Positions 1 through 11,454 are shown, numbered from the stretch's first letter. The stretch: 64,000 nt of DNA from Schizochytrium sp. TIO01 (GCA_004764695.1 SMSO01000014.1:3113148-3177147); one strand, 5' to 3'. A program made the numbers and translations. Notes: generated by a model not told the origin, from the letters alone.

Positions 1-1791
1 ACATGGCAGGTTGCGGGCTACGCCTGCCACTAGCGGGTTCTTGCGGCGTCACAAGGGAGGGTGCAGACATTGGTGAGGGGCCCTCATCAAGCTGTGGAGC
101 AGAAGGTTCAGGTGAGTTGGCAAAGTACTCTGCAGACCCATTGCCTTCCCGTGGCGAGGGTCCAAAGTTGGAGGAGACGCTCTGGCGATCAGATTCCTGG
201 CCATTGGCTACTACGCCCTCCTGGAATGTTGACACCAAAACCAGTATCAGTGTCCGTCGCCGTTGATGAAGATGAAAGCTGACCAGCAGAAGAGTACGAA
301 GCACCCTTCTTAGCTGGGTTACCAGCGTACTGGTTATGGGAATGGTGGTCATATCCGCCAGTCGAAGGCGAGGACTGAGCACCAGGGGAGGCGTAGTATT
401 GTTTCTGCTCAGTTTCCGAGCCGTAGCCACCAGGGGAGTGGACCTGCATGGTATTATCCGTGTTGGGAAGAGTGCCGTACGAACTGAGGTTAGGGTCGTA
501 GGACTCACGCGAGGGCAAGCTCTGGCTTGTCATATTGTCATACTCAGGGTGAGCAACCATCATACCCTTTCCGCGATGTCTGGTTGCCCACTTTTCTTGG
601 ATACGGGAGAAAATCATCTTCTTTGGAGGTTGCTTGTTCATGGCCTCACCAGACTGAATGAGGTCCTGAATGCGCTCACGGGGCTCGTCGGTGTCACCCA
701 GAGTGGTTGCCTTTTCTACAATATCAACGAGCTGGTGTGTCATAAACGAGTGCATCTCAAGCTGGCTAGCGACAAAGGTTGCAAGGATAGGTTCAAGCAT
801 TTTCTTGCGGTTGGCAAGGAATGCTGTAAGGTCCTCGGTAAGACCAAGGTGCACTTGACGGTAGGTGTGATTAGCGGCTTCGAGTTTGCCTGTGAACTTG
901 AGAAGGGCGGGGTCATGACCTTCACGACCCTTGTCAGTCAATGTGCGAACACGACGGCGGTAAGATTCGACGTCAGTGCGCATACCCGCATCCTGCGTAA
1001 TGAGGCGTTTTCGCTTAGGGAATTCTTCATGAAGGATCCTTTCGAGTTCCTCAATAGCTTTGTTTTGGAGCACATGCATTGCTGAAGGCTGGATTCTACT
1101 GTGCATGGTGTAGAAGCTATCAGCAACGCGAAGGGCGTCAAAGGCGGCATTTTCTTCGCCGTGTTCATCAACAATGCCAGTAAAAGGACCGTTGGCATCG
1201 GTCTCGCCAGAGGAGCTGTTAAAGTGGTGTTGCATGATCTCGGACTGCTGTTTGGTGGTATCCACAAAGGGAATAGCAAAGTAGGTGGCCAGAGCAGCAT
1301 GCACGGCACCGGAGCGTTCAGTTGCCTTGCGGGAGTCCTTAAGCTTCCTCAAGATGTTAATTAGCTGTTGCTCAAGGGACATGAATTCATGCACGAGTGA
1401 CTCAAAGGCGCCATCATACAGGGTGCTTTCTGTCTTGCCGGAGGTGACCAGCAATTTTTGCACCTGCGTACATAAATCGATTCCACATAGTTGATCATTG
1501 AGATAAATAATGTTAGTTTCTTTGCTTCTCGCCCACACGCATTGGCCATTTCTACTCTGCCTGCCTGCCATCCATGAAATATCTTCATGCACTCATGCTT
1601 GCGCTCTATTAAAAATACACTTAAAATCTATAGCATGGTTTCCCAAGTTCTCTGGACTCCAATGAAAAAAAATCCATGCAACCTTTGCATGCATGGACGC
1701 ATCAATCATGGCCAGCCTCTCATGGCTTAAGTTTTCGAAATACTCTATCTTCACGTACCGATCGGCGCTTCATAACCTTGAGGGACTTCAT
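1..1791 (-). CDS. BAR-domain protein, spliced, partial at left edge
   Basis: The helical part reads as a BAR domain, a dimeric coiled-coil module that binds and bends membranes, usually in endocytosis or cortical traffic. Exon 1 is 1791-1759 (11 codons, MKSLKVMKRRS), ending at the donor GTACGT. A 295-base intron follows, and exon 2 starts at 1463 after an AG acceptor. Both junctions are phase 0, so the short basic N-terminus joins directly to VQKLLVTSGKTE, as expected for an amphipathic N-terminal helix. The helical region covers roughly residues 10-290 (for example LVHEFMSLEQQLINILRKL and FLANRKKMLEPILATF). The tail is Ser/Gly/Tyr-rich and disordered. The exon 2 frame meets a stop at 189-191, but a +1-shifted frame carrying similar Ser/Pro-rich text is open from there to the left edge. 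I infer another intron or a frameshift near 190-330. I see no SH3 or PH domain within the window. The BAR call is likely; the exact subfamily is not assignable. Confidence 0.75.
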
Positions 1792-2082
1792 GGTGGTATT
1801 CAGGCTCGAGTCCCTAAAAGCTCCTCAAGTTTTTTGACAATTGACTGCGCTGCGTCAATCTCGTCGATATGTATCAAGTTCTACGCTCAACTGACTTCTC
1901 TCGTCTCCAAAGTAGGTCGCAGGTCGAGCAGCTCTTGCTCGCCTGGTCGCGTGTTTGTCTTCGGACGAGCCTGCGTGCGTGCGTGTGTGCGATCGGGCGT
2001 GCGTCAGTCAACCAAGGACCGGCGGGCGCCTGGACAGGTTTGGGTTTTGCAGAGGGCTCTTCAGACTTTGACTTTGGTTTTC

Positions 2083-2222
2083 TGTTTCTTTCTTTCTTTC
2101 TTTCTTTCTTCCTTCTTTCCTTCCTTTCTTCTCTCCTCTTCTTCTCTTTGTAAGTTATGGTTCTCGTTACTTTCTTCCCATAGAAGGAAAGAAAGAAAGA
2201 AGAGAGAGGAAAAAGAAAAAGA
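2083..2222. repeat. Polypyrimidine tract facing a polypurine tract (imperfect inverted repeat)
   Basis: A CTTT-rich tract runs from about 2083 to 2148. After a spacer of about 35 bases a GAAA/GAAG-rich tract runs from about 2184 to 2222. The two are partly complementary, so one strand could fold into a hairpin, and each tract is a mirror-type sequence of the kind that can form triplex DNA. Confidence 0.7.
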
Positions 2223-3249
2223 GTGAAACAGGAAAAGTAACTTCTTCTTGATTGATGTCAATTGCTGATTGCCCAAAGCAGGAGAACAACAAGCATCCAT
2301 AAGCTTGACGCCGCCCTGCTTGCCTGCGTCGGGCCAAGCTGAGCCTCTTCTCAGAAATAGAGTTCGCTTTGGTGGAGGTGCTGAGGTTCTTATCGTTTCA
2401 TGGCAGAGAGTTAGCTCGCTTGAAGGCTGCACGGGAGCGAGGCAAGCAATGGGACTGTGTTCGATGTCTTCGAGGAAGACATAAGCATTAATTTTAAAAC
2501 AATAAAACCAACTATTTATATTTTATTTAGCAAAATAAAATATAATAAAATGAAGTAAAACAGAAACAAACAAACAAACAAAAAAGAAGAGAAGAATGAA
2601 GACCTGCGACAAGGATGTCCAAGTAATCGCATTGCAGACGCGGTTTAAAGCCGTCGCGTGAGTATGGTGCGAGGTAATTTAAGTTCCATGGCCCTCGCTC
2701 AAATGAACGAGCGAATTCATGGAAATCAACTTCAATTAAAGTAAGTGCTTTTCGGTTTTGGGTTTTTGTTTAATCTGAAATCTTTAGTTTTATTTTTAAT
2801 GAAACAAAATAATTTAAAGTAAAAGTAAAATAAATAAATACATATTTCTATGTACCTTTATATGTAAGGAAAAGCACGTGGAGGATCGGATGCGAAAGAG
2901 GCGGGCTGAGGACGTGGCGCTCCAAACGAGCTGTTTCATGGCACCGTTAACAGGTGCTTCCGAGCAGCGCAGAAACAGTCGGCCCTATCGAAGGCCTCTC
3001 GGCCGCATTGCGCTGTTAAGTTCTCGAGCGAGTGCCATCCATCCACCAATGGCAGCTTGGACAAGAGCAGGAATGAAGGTCTGTCTCCTAATAAGCTTAG
3101 CCAGGCCTCGATTTATTTATGTAATGCGCTCTTACCGTGAAAGAACTCGGAATGAAAGGAGGACAGAGAGGAGAAAGAATCGATTAAGTGGATTCTGGTT
3201 TCAAGTTGACTGAGTCCTTTTTTTGGTTCTATAAGAACGAAAGAATATA

Positions 3250-3494
3250 TGAATGAAAGCAGGAAAGAATGAAAGAATGAATGAATGAATGCATGAATGA
3301 ATGAATGAAAGAAAGAATGAATGAATGAAGAATGAATGAATGAATGAATGAATGAATGAAAGAATGAATGAAAGAATGAATGAAAGAATGAATGAATGAA
3401 TGAATGAAAGAATGAAAGAAAGAATGAATGAAAGAAAGAATGAATGAAAGAATGAATGAATGAATGAATGAATGAAAGAATGAATGAATGATGA
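3250..3494. repeat. (GAAT)n/(GAAA)n tetranucleotide array
   Basis: About 245 bases consist almost entirely of GAAT units mixed with GAAA units on the plus strand. Length variants of one or two bases occur (GCAT, GAAG). The array opens artificial frames on the minus strand that translate as repeated IHSF; these are not genes. Confidence 0.95.
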
Positions 3495-4718
3495 CCTCGT
3501 GGCGCTTCTTTGCATATCTGCCTGTGGCACAGCTAATCGTCGATCCCGGAGAGGATTTCCTTCGGGCTCTAAGCACCGCTCGTGCGCGAGGCGTCGAAAG
3601 CTGCGGCGCCGGAGGGTTTCAGGTCGCTGGGGGCGAGTTTCTGGAGGAGGTTTCGCGCCTCAGGTGGTTTCGGAGGCGGCTTCGACGAGGTCGCCTTTAA
3701 AGCGAATTCGCCTCTCATTGCAGAATACGAGTGAATGTAATGTGCTATGAAATCCTTCAGAACACGAGATAAGCAATTCTGGCGCACAACAGCACAACTA
3801 TTTCGCTCAAGGAGAGAGACCAAACTCGAAGGAAGGCATACGTTCGCCACCTCCTTCAGTGCCTCCATCAGGTCATACGTCGTGAAGGCCCCTGCTTCGA
3901 CTTCCTCGAAACCCTTCAATCGTTGACGATGATTCACATCTCATCAGCAGAGAAGAAGCGCTGTTTATTATGAGGCTTTGGGCTGAGCTGAAGCCAGCGA
4001 GGCTCGAAGACAGTCAGTCATAGGTACTATGGTAGCACGCACGCACGTACAAACACACGCACGCACGAACTCAATCATAGATACGTATCGCCGTACATAT
4101 CACTCATGCGGCACTCACTCGCGCATTCGCCCTGGATTGGGCTCGCTTTAGACTGCGTTGCCCCAGAATGTTGCTTTGCTTGGCTGGCTACAGGCTGGAG
4201 CAGAAGCTGGACTCGGCGAGAAACCATTGTTTCCAAGGTTGATGGTGGGAAGGTTTCTTTTTGATTGTTTCTAACATAAAAAACGATCACGATTTTTGTT
4301 ATCTTTTTATATATACTTTTTTTATATTAGTTAAAAATAAAATAAAAAATAATGATTGATCAAACATGTAAATAATAATGATAACAATAGCGCGAATAAT
4401 ATAAGAGAGAGAAGAGAGATGAAGAAAGACAGGAGAACAGATAAAAGGGCAAACTAAGAATGGGTCATGAATGATTGAGATGGCGGTTCTCCACTCAAAG
4501 AAGGGAATCAAGAAGAGCGAAACACACGATCGCGAGAACCATCATCGTCCGAGTCGAAGAGATCTGAGGTAGGTGCTATTTTATTTCGAGGCGATTGTTT
4601 GCCTGTGGCATCCTTCATTTGCCTGACGTTTGATTCACCGCAGGCTCGAATTTGCATTCCTCACCGAATGCATGAACCAAATGGATTGTGAACGAATGTT
4701 GAGCAAGCAGTTTGGACG

Positions 4719-4798
4719 AATTCATTCATTCATTCATTCATTCATTCATTCATTTATTCATTCATTCATACATTCATTCGATCGATCGATCGATCGAC
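4719..4798. repeat. (ATTC)n array followed by (GATC)n
   Basis: Roughly fourteen ATTC units with two interruptions are followed directly by about five GATC units, ending near 4798. ATTC is the reverse complement of the GAAT unit at 3250-3494, so the two arrays lie in opposite orientation about 1.2 kb apart. Confidence 0.95.
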
Positions 4799-5617
4799 GT
4801 GCTCTGAAGCAAGCCAATTCGCAATTCACAGACGAACTTACTCTCACTCAATGGCTGACTGACCAACCAACTTCATGACCTGAAAGGGAGTCGCCGCGTG
4901 CCGATGGAATGTGGGTTTATGGAGAGCACGGGGTGGCAAAGCGAGGGCTCATTCACGGACCGCTGGGGCATGGGCTTGAAGGTTTCATGCAGCCAAGGTT
5001 TCGTTATTTTCCACTCACTCTCACTCTCACATATTCATTGCCGCATCTCTGATAGTCGAAGAAAGTTGGTTTCTTTTGGTGAGAACACTTTCACATTCTC
5101 AGCCTCCTTAAAGACCCATTCAGAGGGAAGGTTTTCGTTTGTCTTTAGCTAAAAGGGCGCAAACGAGAGCTTGGAAGAGCTTAGTCAGGGATGCGTGCAA
5201 GAATATAGCGCAGGCTCGGCTTGGTTTGGTGGAAACCCCCGTTTAAGCCGGCCTCGAAGTCGGAGGGCGTGCCATCGATAACATCGAATAAGGCACGAGG
5301 TTTGCATACATGTAGTACCTGCATTTTGGTTTCATAAAGATTTATTTACGATGGTTGATTAATATGTAATGATGAGGAAAAAAGAAAGAGAAAAAGCCGC
5401 AAAGCCAATGGTCCTTTTGCCATGCGCCAGTTTCGTTTGTCTCGGCTTGGCTCCCGTCTATAAAAAAAAATAAAAAGGGAGTTCAAGCCTCGGGGAAAGC
5501 GAGGCACGATTGCCATTTCGAACTTCCGCACGCACTCATATTATCTTCGCGGGAGATAATATCAACGCGATGGAGGGTTTCTCACGAGTGCGCTAAAGTT
5601 TGAAGTGAAGGCCTTCC

Positions 5618-5678
5618 TTGAAAGAGAATTGAAAACACTTACTTGAAAGAGAATTAAAAATACTTACTTGAAAGTAGG
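5618..5678. repeat. 25-bp tandem repeat, about 2.4 copies
   Basis: Two 25-base units beginning TTGAAAGAGAATT (5618-5642 and 5643-5667) differ at only two positions. A third partial unit starts at 5668. No gene overlaps it. Confidence 0.85.
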
Positions 5679-7689
5679 TACTACCGAAACTGGAAACTTT
5701 CAACGAGGAGACAGCGAAATTATTTCATCTTCATCCGCAGTATTTATCGAGGGAGGACTCTGCTGAGCGCTGATTTCGAGGCGCCAGGATCCCTTCCAGG
5801 CCTTCAAGACGCCCCTCGAGCAGCGCAAAATGCGTCTCTCAGCGCCTGCCGCACAGCATCAGCGATGAGTCTTAGGCATATGACTTCGAAGCGCCTGGAA
5901 ACGAAAGAGGGAACTCTTGCCGTGGTTGGTCTCAGTATTAATTCTCTTGAAGTTCTACTGAGTACTCCGCTAAGAGAACTAAGGACATAGGAAATACTGG
6001 AAGTACCCAAATGCTCATGAGCTTTGAAACAGTCGAAACTGATTCCGATGATGCGAACCTTTGCCATAAAACGAAGAAACAGCCCTCAGAAAGACGGGGA
6101 CTCACGTCGCACAGAGCAGAAGATCTGCAGAAGAGGCCTGGCATCAAAGGGGCCACCCGCTTCAGAATCGAGCTGATTATTTCACAATCTTGCAACAACC
6201 TGAATCATCGAATGCGGCAAATCGAAATTATTTGATGGTGCCCTCATCTAGGCGAACAGATAGACGCTGGTGCTAGGGTAAACACTAGGCGCCTAGTAGA
6301 GAGGGAGGGAGGGACAGTTTCACGCGTTTCCACGGTGTGTGCGAGTGAGTACTAAATACAAGTTTATAAAGGGTTGGTCAGACTCGCAAGGCGCAAAGCA
6401 GGGGCCGCCAGTGTGGCGCCTGAGTTGTCAAGTTTCCACGGACTTGCGTAGGAATCCGCAATGGAGAACCTGGGAAATCATAAAAACCTAGGCACCTTGA
6501 GGCTTAGAGGTCCTGCTGACAGGACCTCTTTGCTGGTCACCTTTCGTATGCTACAACGCATCTCAGAGTGATCTCAGCCCGCTAGCCAGCGACGCAGCCG
6601 AGACGAGGTCTGCTGCGCGCGCTTTCTGGGCACATATCGTTTCAAATATCGCAACGAGAACAGAACACTGGCGAGCGTTTCGTTTCGTTTCGTTTCTGGA
6701 GATAGATTAACCAATATGAAGAGTGAATGTCTTTCCTTCGATTGATCTCTTAGACCTCCATCGTCGTGGGAAAACGAGCAGCCATAATTCACTGGGCCTG
6801 AAGCAAGGTGACCTGGCGGCGGGACGGGTGTCCCAATTTGCCCTGTCGAGTCTGCACTGCAGCCCAACGCATGCGCTTTGCAGGCCCATCGTCGATTTAT
6901 CGACAGCACACTCATATTGGGAATTACGTCGATTGATGCCATAACAATCAATCTCTGTTGCTCAATGTTACTTTGTTTTATCAAAACATTTTTATTTAGG
7001 CCCTACATAAAATTATGTGCTGTCTAAAGAAAATGGAGTGTTTTAATGAAAAGGTAGGTAGGTACTATGGATAGGGCTCGTCAGTAGGTAGTGCTAGTAC
7101 GCGGGAGCACTAAATAAGTAAGAGGCTGTTTCTCGATAGTAAGCGTCTCTGGCGTGCAAGTGAAGTAAGTGATTTACAAGTGGAACTTTCGCGCCTATAA
7201 CTCATTTGGTGTCAAGAATACTTCACTTGCGTGGTCCCTTGCTGTCTAGACCAGTAGCACAAACCTCCTGAAAGTGGAACATTTAATTATAATCTACTGT
7301 GGAGCACGAATACTCTACTTGCAGAAGGACAGACATAGAGTGAGACAAGATATGGGTCTTGGCGTGCTAGCAATGACTAAGAGACTGCTAGCTGGTGCTG
7401 CTCATTGATGATGTTAGGCGATCAGTAGGAGTATATAGAGAAAAGGGGGGCTTAAATCAATGCAACTGTCGCCGATTTTGAAATAGAACATTGATTTTTT
7501 AATTCATTTGTTATTCTAAAAAAGAGATTGACAATCTTGCGATCAATAGATTTCTCTGTGCGACGCGACGCGAGGCGACGCGCTGCAGACCCCTGGAGCT
7601 CGCAAGGTCTGCTGCTTGATCGCGGCGTCTTCGCGTGTTCCTCCATCAACCGACCTTAATCCTCGTCCCCTTCTCCTCCTAGAGCAAGA

Positions 7690-10600
7690 ATGTCTTCCTC
7701 GGCGCTTGAAGAGAAGATTAGGCGTGCCATGGAAATGGACCTCGGGTCGCCGACAACTGCACACGACGACAACGACGGTGACAGAGACAATCTAAGCCAG
7801 CTCTCCGCAGGAATCCAAAACGAAAACGTCAAACCTCAGCGCCCCTCCACTCTCGACGCTGCCGCCCTCAAGCCCGCCACGGCACCTCGAACCGCAGTAG
7901 AGACCGGTGTAACCGCAGCCGCTGCCGCCCCTATTGATAACTTTAATAGCAACTCGAAGGTCTTGACATCAAATGATGAGCAAAAGCGGGACTCTGCCGA
8001 GAATGGAGATCAAAACCGCATTTGGAGCGCAAGGTCCGCTCAAGAGGAGGTCGCCAAGGGCCAGCAGACCGCTGCGCTCGTGTCGCCAGTGACCAGAAGC
8101 GCAGGTGAAACCAGTTCCCTTGCTGGAGGCGAAGACACCATGGCTGGGTCCGATTTGACATCTGATGAGGCCGCTGTACGCCTTGGAGGACGTCACGGAG
8201 AAGAAGAGCATCCTGAGATGGCAGCTTCAGTACAAAGGAACGGAGAAAGGAATGGTAAAAGTGAGGGGCAAGAAGATGATACTCTGGACAATGAAATTGA
8301 TAGTAGCGACAGGAACAGCGAGGAATCACCGGTGACCGCCAATGGAGGCGTTCAAGGAGTGTCGAAGTCTCCGACTCGCCAGTCGCGACCCGCGTCGCCT
8401 GGTTCCAAGCTGTATGAAAGAGCTCTTGCGAAAAGGGCAGAGCAAGATCGCAAACGACAGGAGGCCATCCAACGAGAGGCAAGCTTCAGTCCGAAGTTGG
8501 TTAGCAGCAAAAAGATTAGGGAGAATCGTGGCACCACACCTGGAAAGTCGAGATATGAAATGCTCTACGCTGATGCTGCGACCCGACAGCAACAGATGCA
8601 GCGTCGTGTTTCAGAGAATACAACCCCGGACGGCTGCACGTTCACTCCGAAGACCACCAGATATCGCCGCAAGTCCTCCGTGGACGCTGCGAATAAAGAT
8701 GGATCCGCGCCGACAACCTCTGCTGACGGTTCAGTTGGCGATGGGGCAATGCCAGGCACTCCAGGCTCTGTAAATGAATCTGGTGCAAGAGACTCACCTG
8801 GGACTGCACGTAGATCAGAGTCACTGTATGCGAACGCCAAGGCACTGCAGGCAAAGCGTAAAAGCCTTCTGGAAAACCGCCTTCGCGAGGAAGTGAAGGA
8901 ATGCTCATTCACCCCGAAAATTACTGCCCGGGCCCAAGCTAAGCGTGCAGCTTCCCCTGGCCCAACTGCTCGTATGACTGAACTTTACCAGGAAGCAAAG
9001 GCTAAGGAAGCTCGAATCCAGGCTGCCAAGGAGCGTCGCGAGCTTGAAGGGTGTACTTTTCAGCCGAATATCAATCGCCGTCGCTCTTCAAGTGGAGCTG
9101 CTGCACCAACGCCATCTCCAGATGCCGTTCAAGAGCGCCTCGCAAGATTTCAAAAGGACTCCGAACGCCGCCGGGAGAAGCTGCGCCAAGCTCAGCTCGA
9201 GAAGGAGCGCGAAGAGCTTACATTCCAGCCCAACATTCGCACCAAGTCGCGCCCATCAACGCCTCAACGAGGACCTTCTCAAGCTGCAATTCATGAGCGA
9301 CTGTATAGTGAGGCCACAAAGCAACGGAAGCAGCGCGAAGCTGCTGAAGCTGCCAAAGATGCACCGGATGGATCAAAGGCCGTCAAGAGGCCGCCTAGTC
9401 CTGGTGTTTTTGATCGCCTTGCCACGCCGAAAACCTCAGCCGGGGCCTCGGACACTCGCGAGGAGCAACTGGCCATCGAAGAACTCAAAGAATGCACCTT
9501 CTCACCTAACACGCGGCCTGGCAGCGCCCCACGCTCACGTAGAAGCGTGGGGTCTGCTGCAGGACTCACTCGTGGATCCAGCGGTGGACCCTCGGAGGCG
9601 ATCTGGAACAGACTCAGCAAAGAACACGATGGTGTTCGCGAACTTCGTGATGAAATGCGAAAGCAGCGAGAACTTAGCGAATGCACATTTAAGCCTACGA
9701 TTAATGGCACTCCGTCTGCTTCTGATAAAGCATCTGCAGATAATGTTTCGCGAGCATCCTCGTCCACGCCAATTTGGCAACGTCTTACAGACGAAGGAAA
9801 GCGCGCCAAGCAACGTGAGGAAGAGCTTGCTCGCAAGAAGGAGGCTCAAGAACTTGCCGACTGCACATTTCAACCGAAGATCTCGAAGCATCAGACAGAG
9901 GACGCTGCTGAGGAGACTTCTTCTAGCAAGGCTGGCAGTTTCAAGGAGAGTAAGCCGATCTGGGAACGTCTCGCGGACACAAAGACCCTGGCAGAAAAGC
10001 AAGATGCCTTAGAACGTCAACGTGCGGAGTCTGAACTGAAGAATTGTACATTCGCTCCCCAGCTTTCGCCCAAGGAGGAGAATCCCAAATCGCTCAAGTC
10101 GCCCACTTCTCCAACCTCTGCGTCTACTGCAAATGGCACTGCCCCGTCTCTATCCTATCTCGATCGCATCGCACAACAATCCCGATCATCTTCCTCACGT
10201 AATAACACCCCGGCGAAATCATCTGCTGCTACTATCTCTTCAACACCAGCTCAACGCTCCTCGTTGAAGAAGCCTCTTAAGCCTGTATCTGCAGCAAAAC
10301 CTTCCACTGCTGCCAAGCCAACTCCTGCCAAGTCAACTCCTGCCAAAGCAACTGGTACCAAGCCAGCTGCTGCCAAAACAACCGGTACCAAGCCAGCCGC
10401 TACAAAGCCTGCTGTTTCCCAGGCGAGCTCGCAAAAGCCTACAGCGAAGCCTAAGACCTTTGAAGGTGTTGAGACTGCTAGTGCAAGCAACGATTCTCCT
10501 GCGTCCGAGCATGCTGAGCCAGCGGCTGCTTCAGTTCCTGCTTCTACTCATGTATCTGAGGAAACGGCATCACAAGATCCTGGAATTGAAAAGGGCATCT

Positions 10601-10854
10601 CAGCTCAGGAGCCATCCACGACCCCTGTGAAGCCCCCTATGCCACCTTCTGCCACTCCTGCAACACCTCAAGCCACTCCTGCTGAAAATGGAACCTCGGA
10701 GGTAACATCTGCTGCTCGCACTCCTCTGACCACTCCTTTGACTACACAACGCTCCAACCCTCGAAGTGATTCGGCCCGAAGCTTGCATTCACTTTCGAGT
10801 CTGGAACGCAAAATTGCGAATATTATGATTGAGTCCCAGGGCGACAATGAATAG
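7690..10854 (+). CDS. Large repeat protein with nine CTFxP-type motifs
   Basis: This single-exon 1054-residue protein starts at the ATG at 7690. The first 230 residues are disordered and acidic. Nine copies of a motif close to (D/E/G)CTFxPxI follow, with the C/L/S-F-x-P core near residues 265, 315, 405, 455, 510, 602, 665, 725 and 786. Each copy is preceded by a charged predicted helix that often begins LYxxA or IWxRL and ends in an R/E-rich run. Residues about 850-940 form a Lys/Pro/Ala/Thr-rich tract with repeats such as AKPTPAKSTPAKATGTKPAA. The last helix (SSLERKIANIM) echoes the N-terminal SALEEKIRRAM. Such CTFxP repeats occur in large uncharacterised protist proteins often presumed cytoskeletal or ciliary; that role is inference. 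I see no enzymatic domain or membrane segment. Confidence 0.85.
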   Translation: MSSSALEEKIRRAMEMDLGSPTTAHDDNDGDRDNLSQLSAGIQNENVKPQRPSTLDAAALKPATAPRTAVETGVTAAAAAPIDNFNSNSKVLTSNDEQKRDSAENGDQNRIWSARSAQEEVAKGQQTAALVSPVTRSAGETSSLAGGEDTMAGSDLTSDEAAVRLGGRHGEEEHPEMAASVQRNGERNGKSEGQEDDTLDNEIDSSDRNSEESPVTANGGVQGVSKSPTRQSRPASPGSKLYERALAKRAEQDRKRQEAIQREASFSPKLVSSKKIRENRGTTPGKSRYEMLYADAATRQQQMQRRVSENTTPDGCTFTPKTTRYRRKSSVDAANKDGSAPTTSADGSVGDGAMPGTPGSVNESGARDSPGTARRSESLYANAKALQAKRKSLLENRLREEVKECSFTPKITARAQAKRAASPGPTARMTELYQEAKAKEARIQAAKERRELEGCTFQPNINRRRSSSGAAAPTPSPDAVQERLARFQKDSERRREKLRQAQLEKEREELTFQPNIRTKSRPSTPQRGPSQAAIHERLYSEATKQRKQREAAEAAKDAPDGSKAVKRPPSPGVFDRLATPKTSAGASDTREEQLAIEELKECTFSPNTRPGSAPRSRRSVGSAAGLTRGSSGGPSEAIWNRLSKEHDGVRELRDEMRKQRELSECTFKPTINGTPSASDKASADNVSRASSSTPIWQRLTDEGKRAKQREEELARKKEAQELADCTFQPKISKHQTEDAAEETSSSKAGSFKESKPIWERLADTKTLAEKQDALERQRAESELKNCTFAPQLSPKEENPKSLKSPTSPTSASTANGTAPSLSYLDRIAQQSRSSSSRNNTPAKSSAATISSTPAQRSSLKKPLKPVSAAKPSTAAKPTPAKSTPAKATGTKPAAAKTTGTKPAATKPAVSQASSQKPTAKPKTFEGVETASASNDSPASEHAEPAAASVPASTHVSEETASQDPGIEKGISAQEPSTTPVKPPMPPSATPATPQATPAENGTSEVTSAARTPLTTPLTTQRSNPRSDSARSLHSLSSLERKIANIMIESQGDNE

Positions 10855-11454
10855 TTGACTTTGGATTATGATTGTGATTAGTGTGGTATGACAATTTTTC
10901 ATGTTTGCTTCTTGTTTAAAGTTTACTGTTTTCTTTCGTTCTAAATTCTTACTGTATATTTGTTTATGCAATAGTATGAAGAACGATGCAAAAGCTAGAT
11001 CTCTCTTGCATGCATCAGGTGTGACGGCGGAATATCAACTCGGGGCATGCAGTCCTTAAAGTATCTTAAATTCCGGGAGCATTTTTACTTTCTTACAACA
11101 TTAGGCTCCTTGATCTTGCATGATGAACTTAGCATCTGCTGCAATTTATTTGCAAGGAAATATGGTTTGACAGATTTTTCATCGTATCAAGACGCTCTGT
11201 TCAATTCTTATATACTTGTATGTATGATGATGTCAGCCACTTTCCAAATTGCATCGCTAGGGTATTGAACAAGAAAATTCACATTCTCTGGAAGTTGTAC
11301 TATAAAAGAATATCACGTTTAAGATCGTATTACGGACACCAGAATTATATGCCTTGCCCATCACGGAATGAATTTACGACACATTGGTAAGTGCCAAGCG
11401 AATTGAATCCTCTGCAGTTTGCACTTGAGGTGGAAGCTGATGGACTCATCAAAT
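10855..11454. other. Intergenic, convergent 3' ends
   Basis: This stretch lies between the 3' ends of the CTFxP-repeat gene (+) and the cyclodeaminase-like gene (-), so it should hold both 3' UTRs. It is AT-rich and I see no gene in it. Confidence 0.5.

Larger units (their letters stand above)
1792..7689. other. Gene-poor, repeat-rich intergenic region
   Basis: No convincing gene is visible in these 5.9 kb. The region holds several simple repeats, listed separately. Many open frames start at non-ATG codons or are products of the repeats. The frame on the minus strand at 3569-3937 is open for about 120 codons and reads somewhat like protein (for example TTYDLMEALKEVANVC), but it has no ATG at its start and I do not recognise it. 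A minus-strand frame from an ATG at 6067 down to 5804 (87 residues, MAKVRIIGISFDCF...) is also unassigned. The last few hundred bases before 7690 should contain the promoter and 5' UTR of the CTFxP-repeat gene, but I see no specific element. Confidence 0.5.

Noticed and set aside
336-1085. Plus-strand 249-codon frame
   Set aside because: It is antisense to the BAR gene exon, which has the coherent domain and splice sites.
2878-3213. Arg-rich 111-codon plus-strand frame
   Set aside because: It begins at a GTG, has no recognisable motif, and its composition matches the surrounding DNA.
3201-3576. Two overlapping minus-strand frames of repeated IHSF
   Set aside because: They are the translation of the GAAT/ATTC tetranucleotide array, whose four-base period stays open in several frames.
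4021-7070. Repeated 12-mer TAGGTACTATGG at 4021 and 7059
   Set aside because: Only two exact copies were seen in the window, with no shared flanks; chance cannot be excluded.
8342-10012. Long plus- and minus-strand frames inside the CTFxP-repeat gene
   Set aside because: They are shadows in other frames; only the main frame shows the repeated motif.
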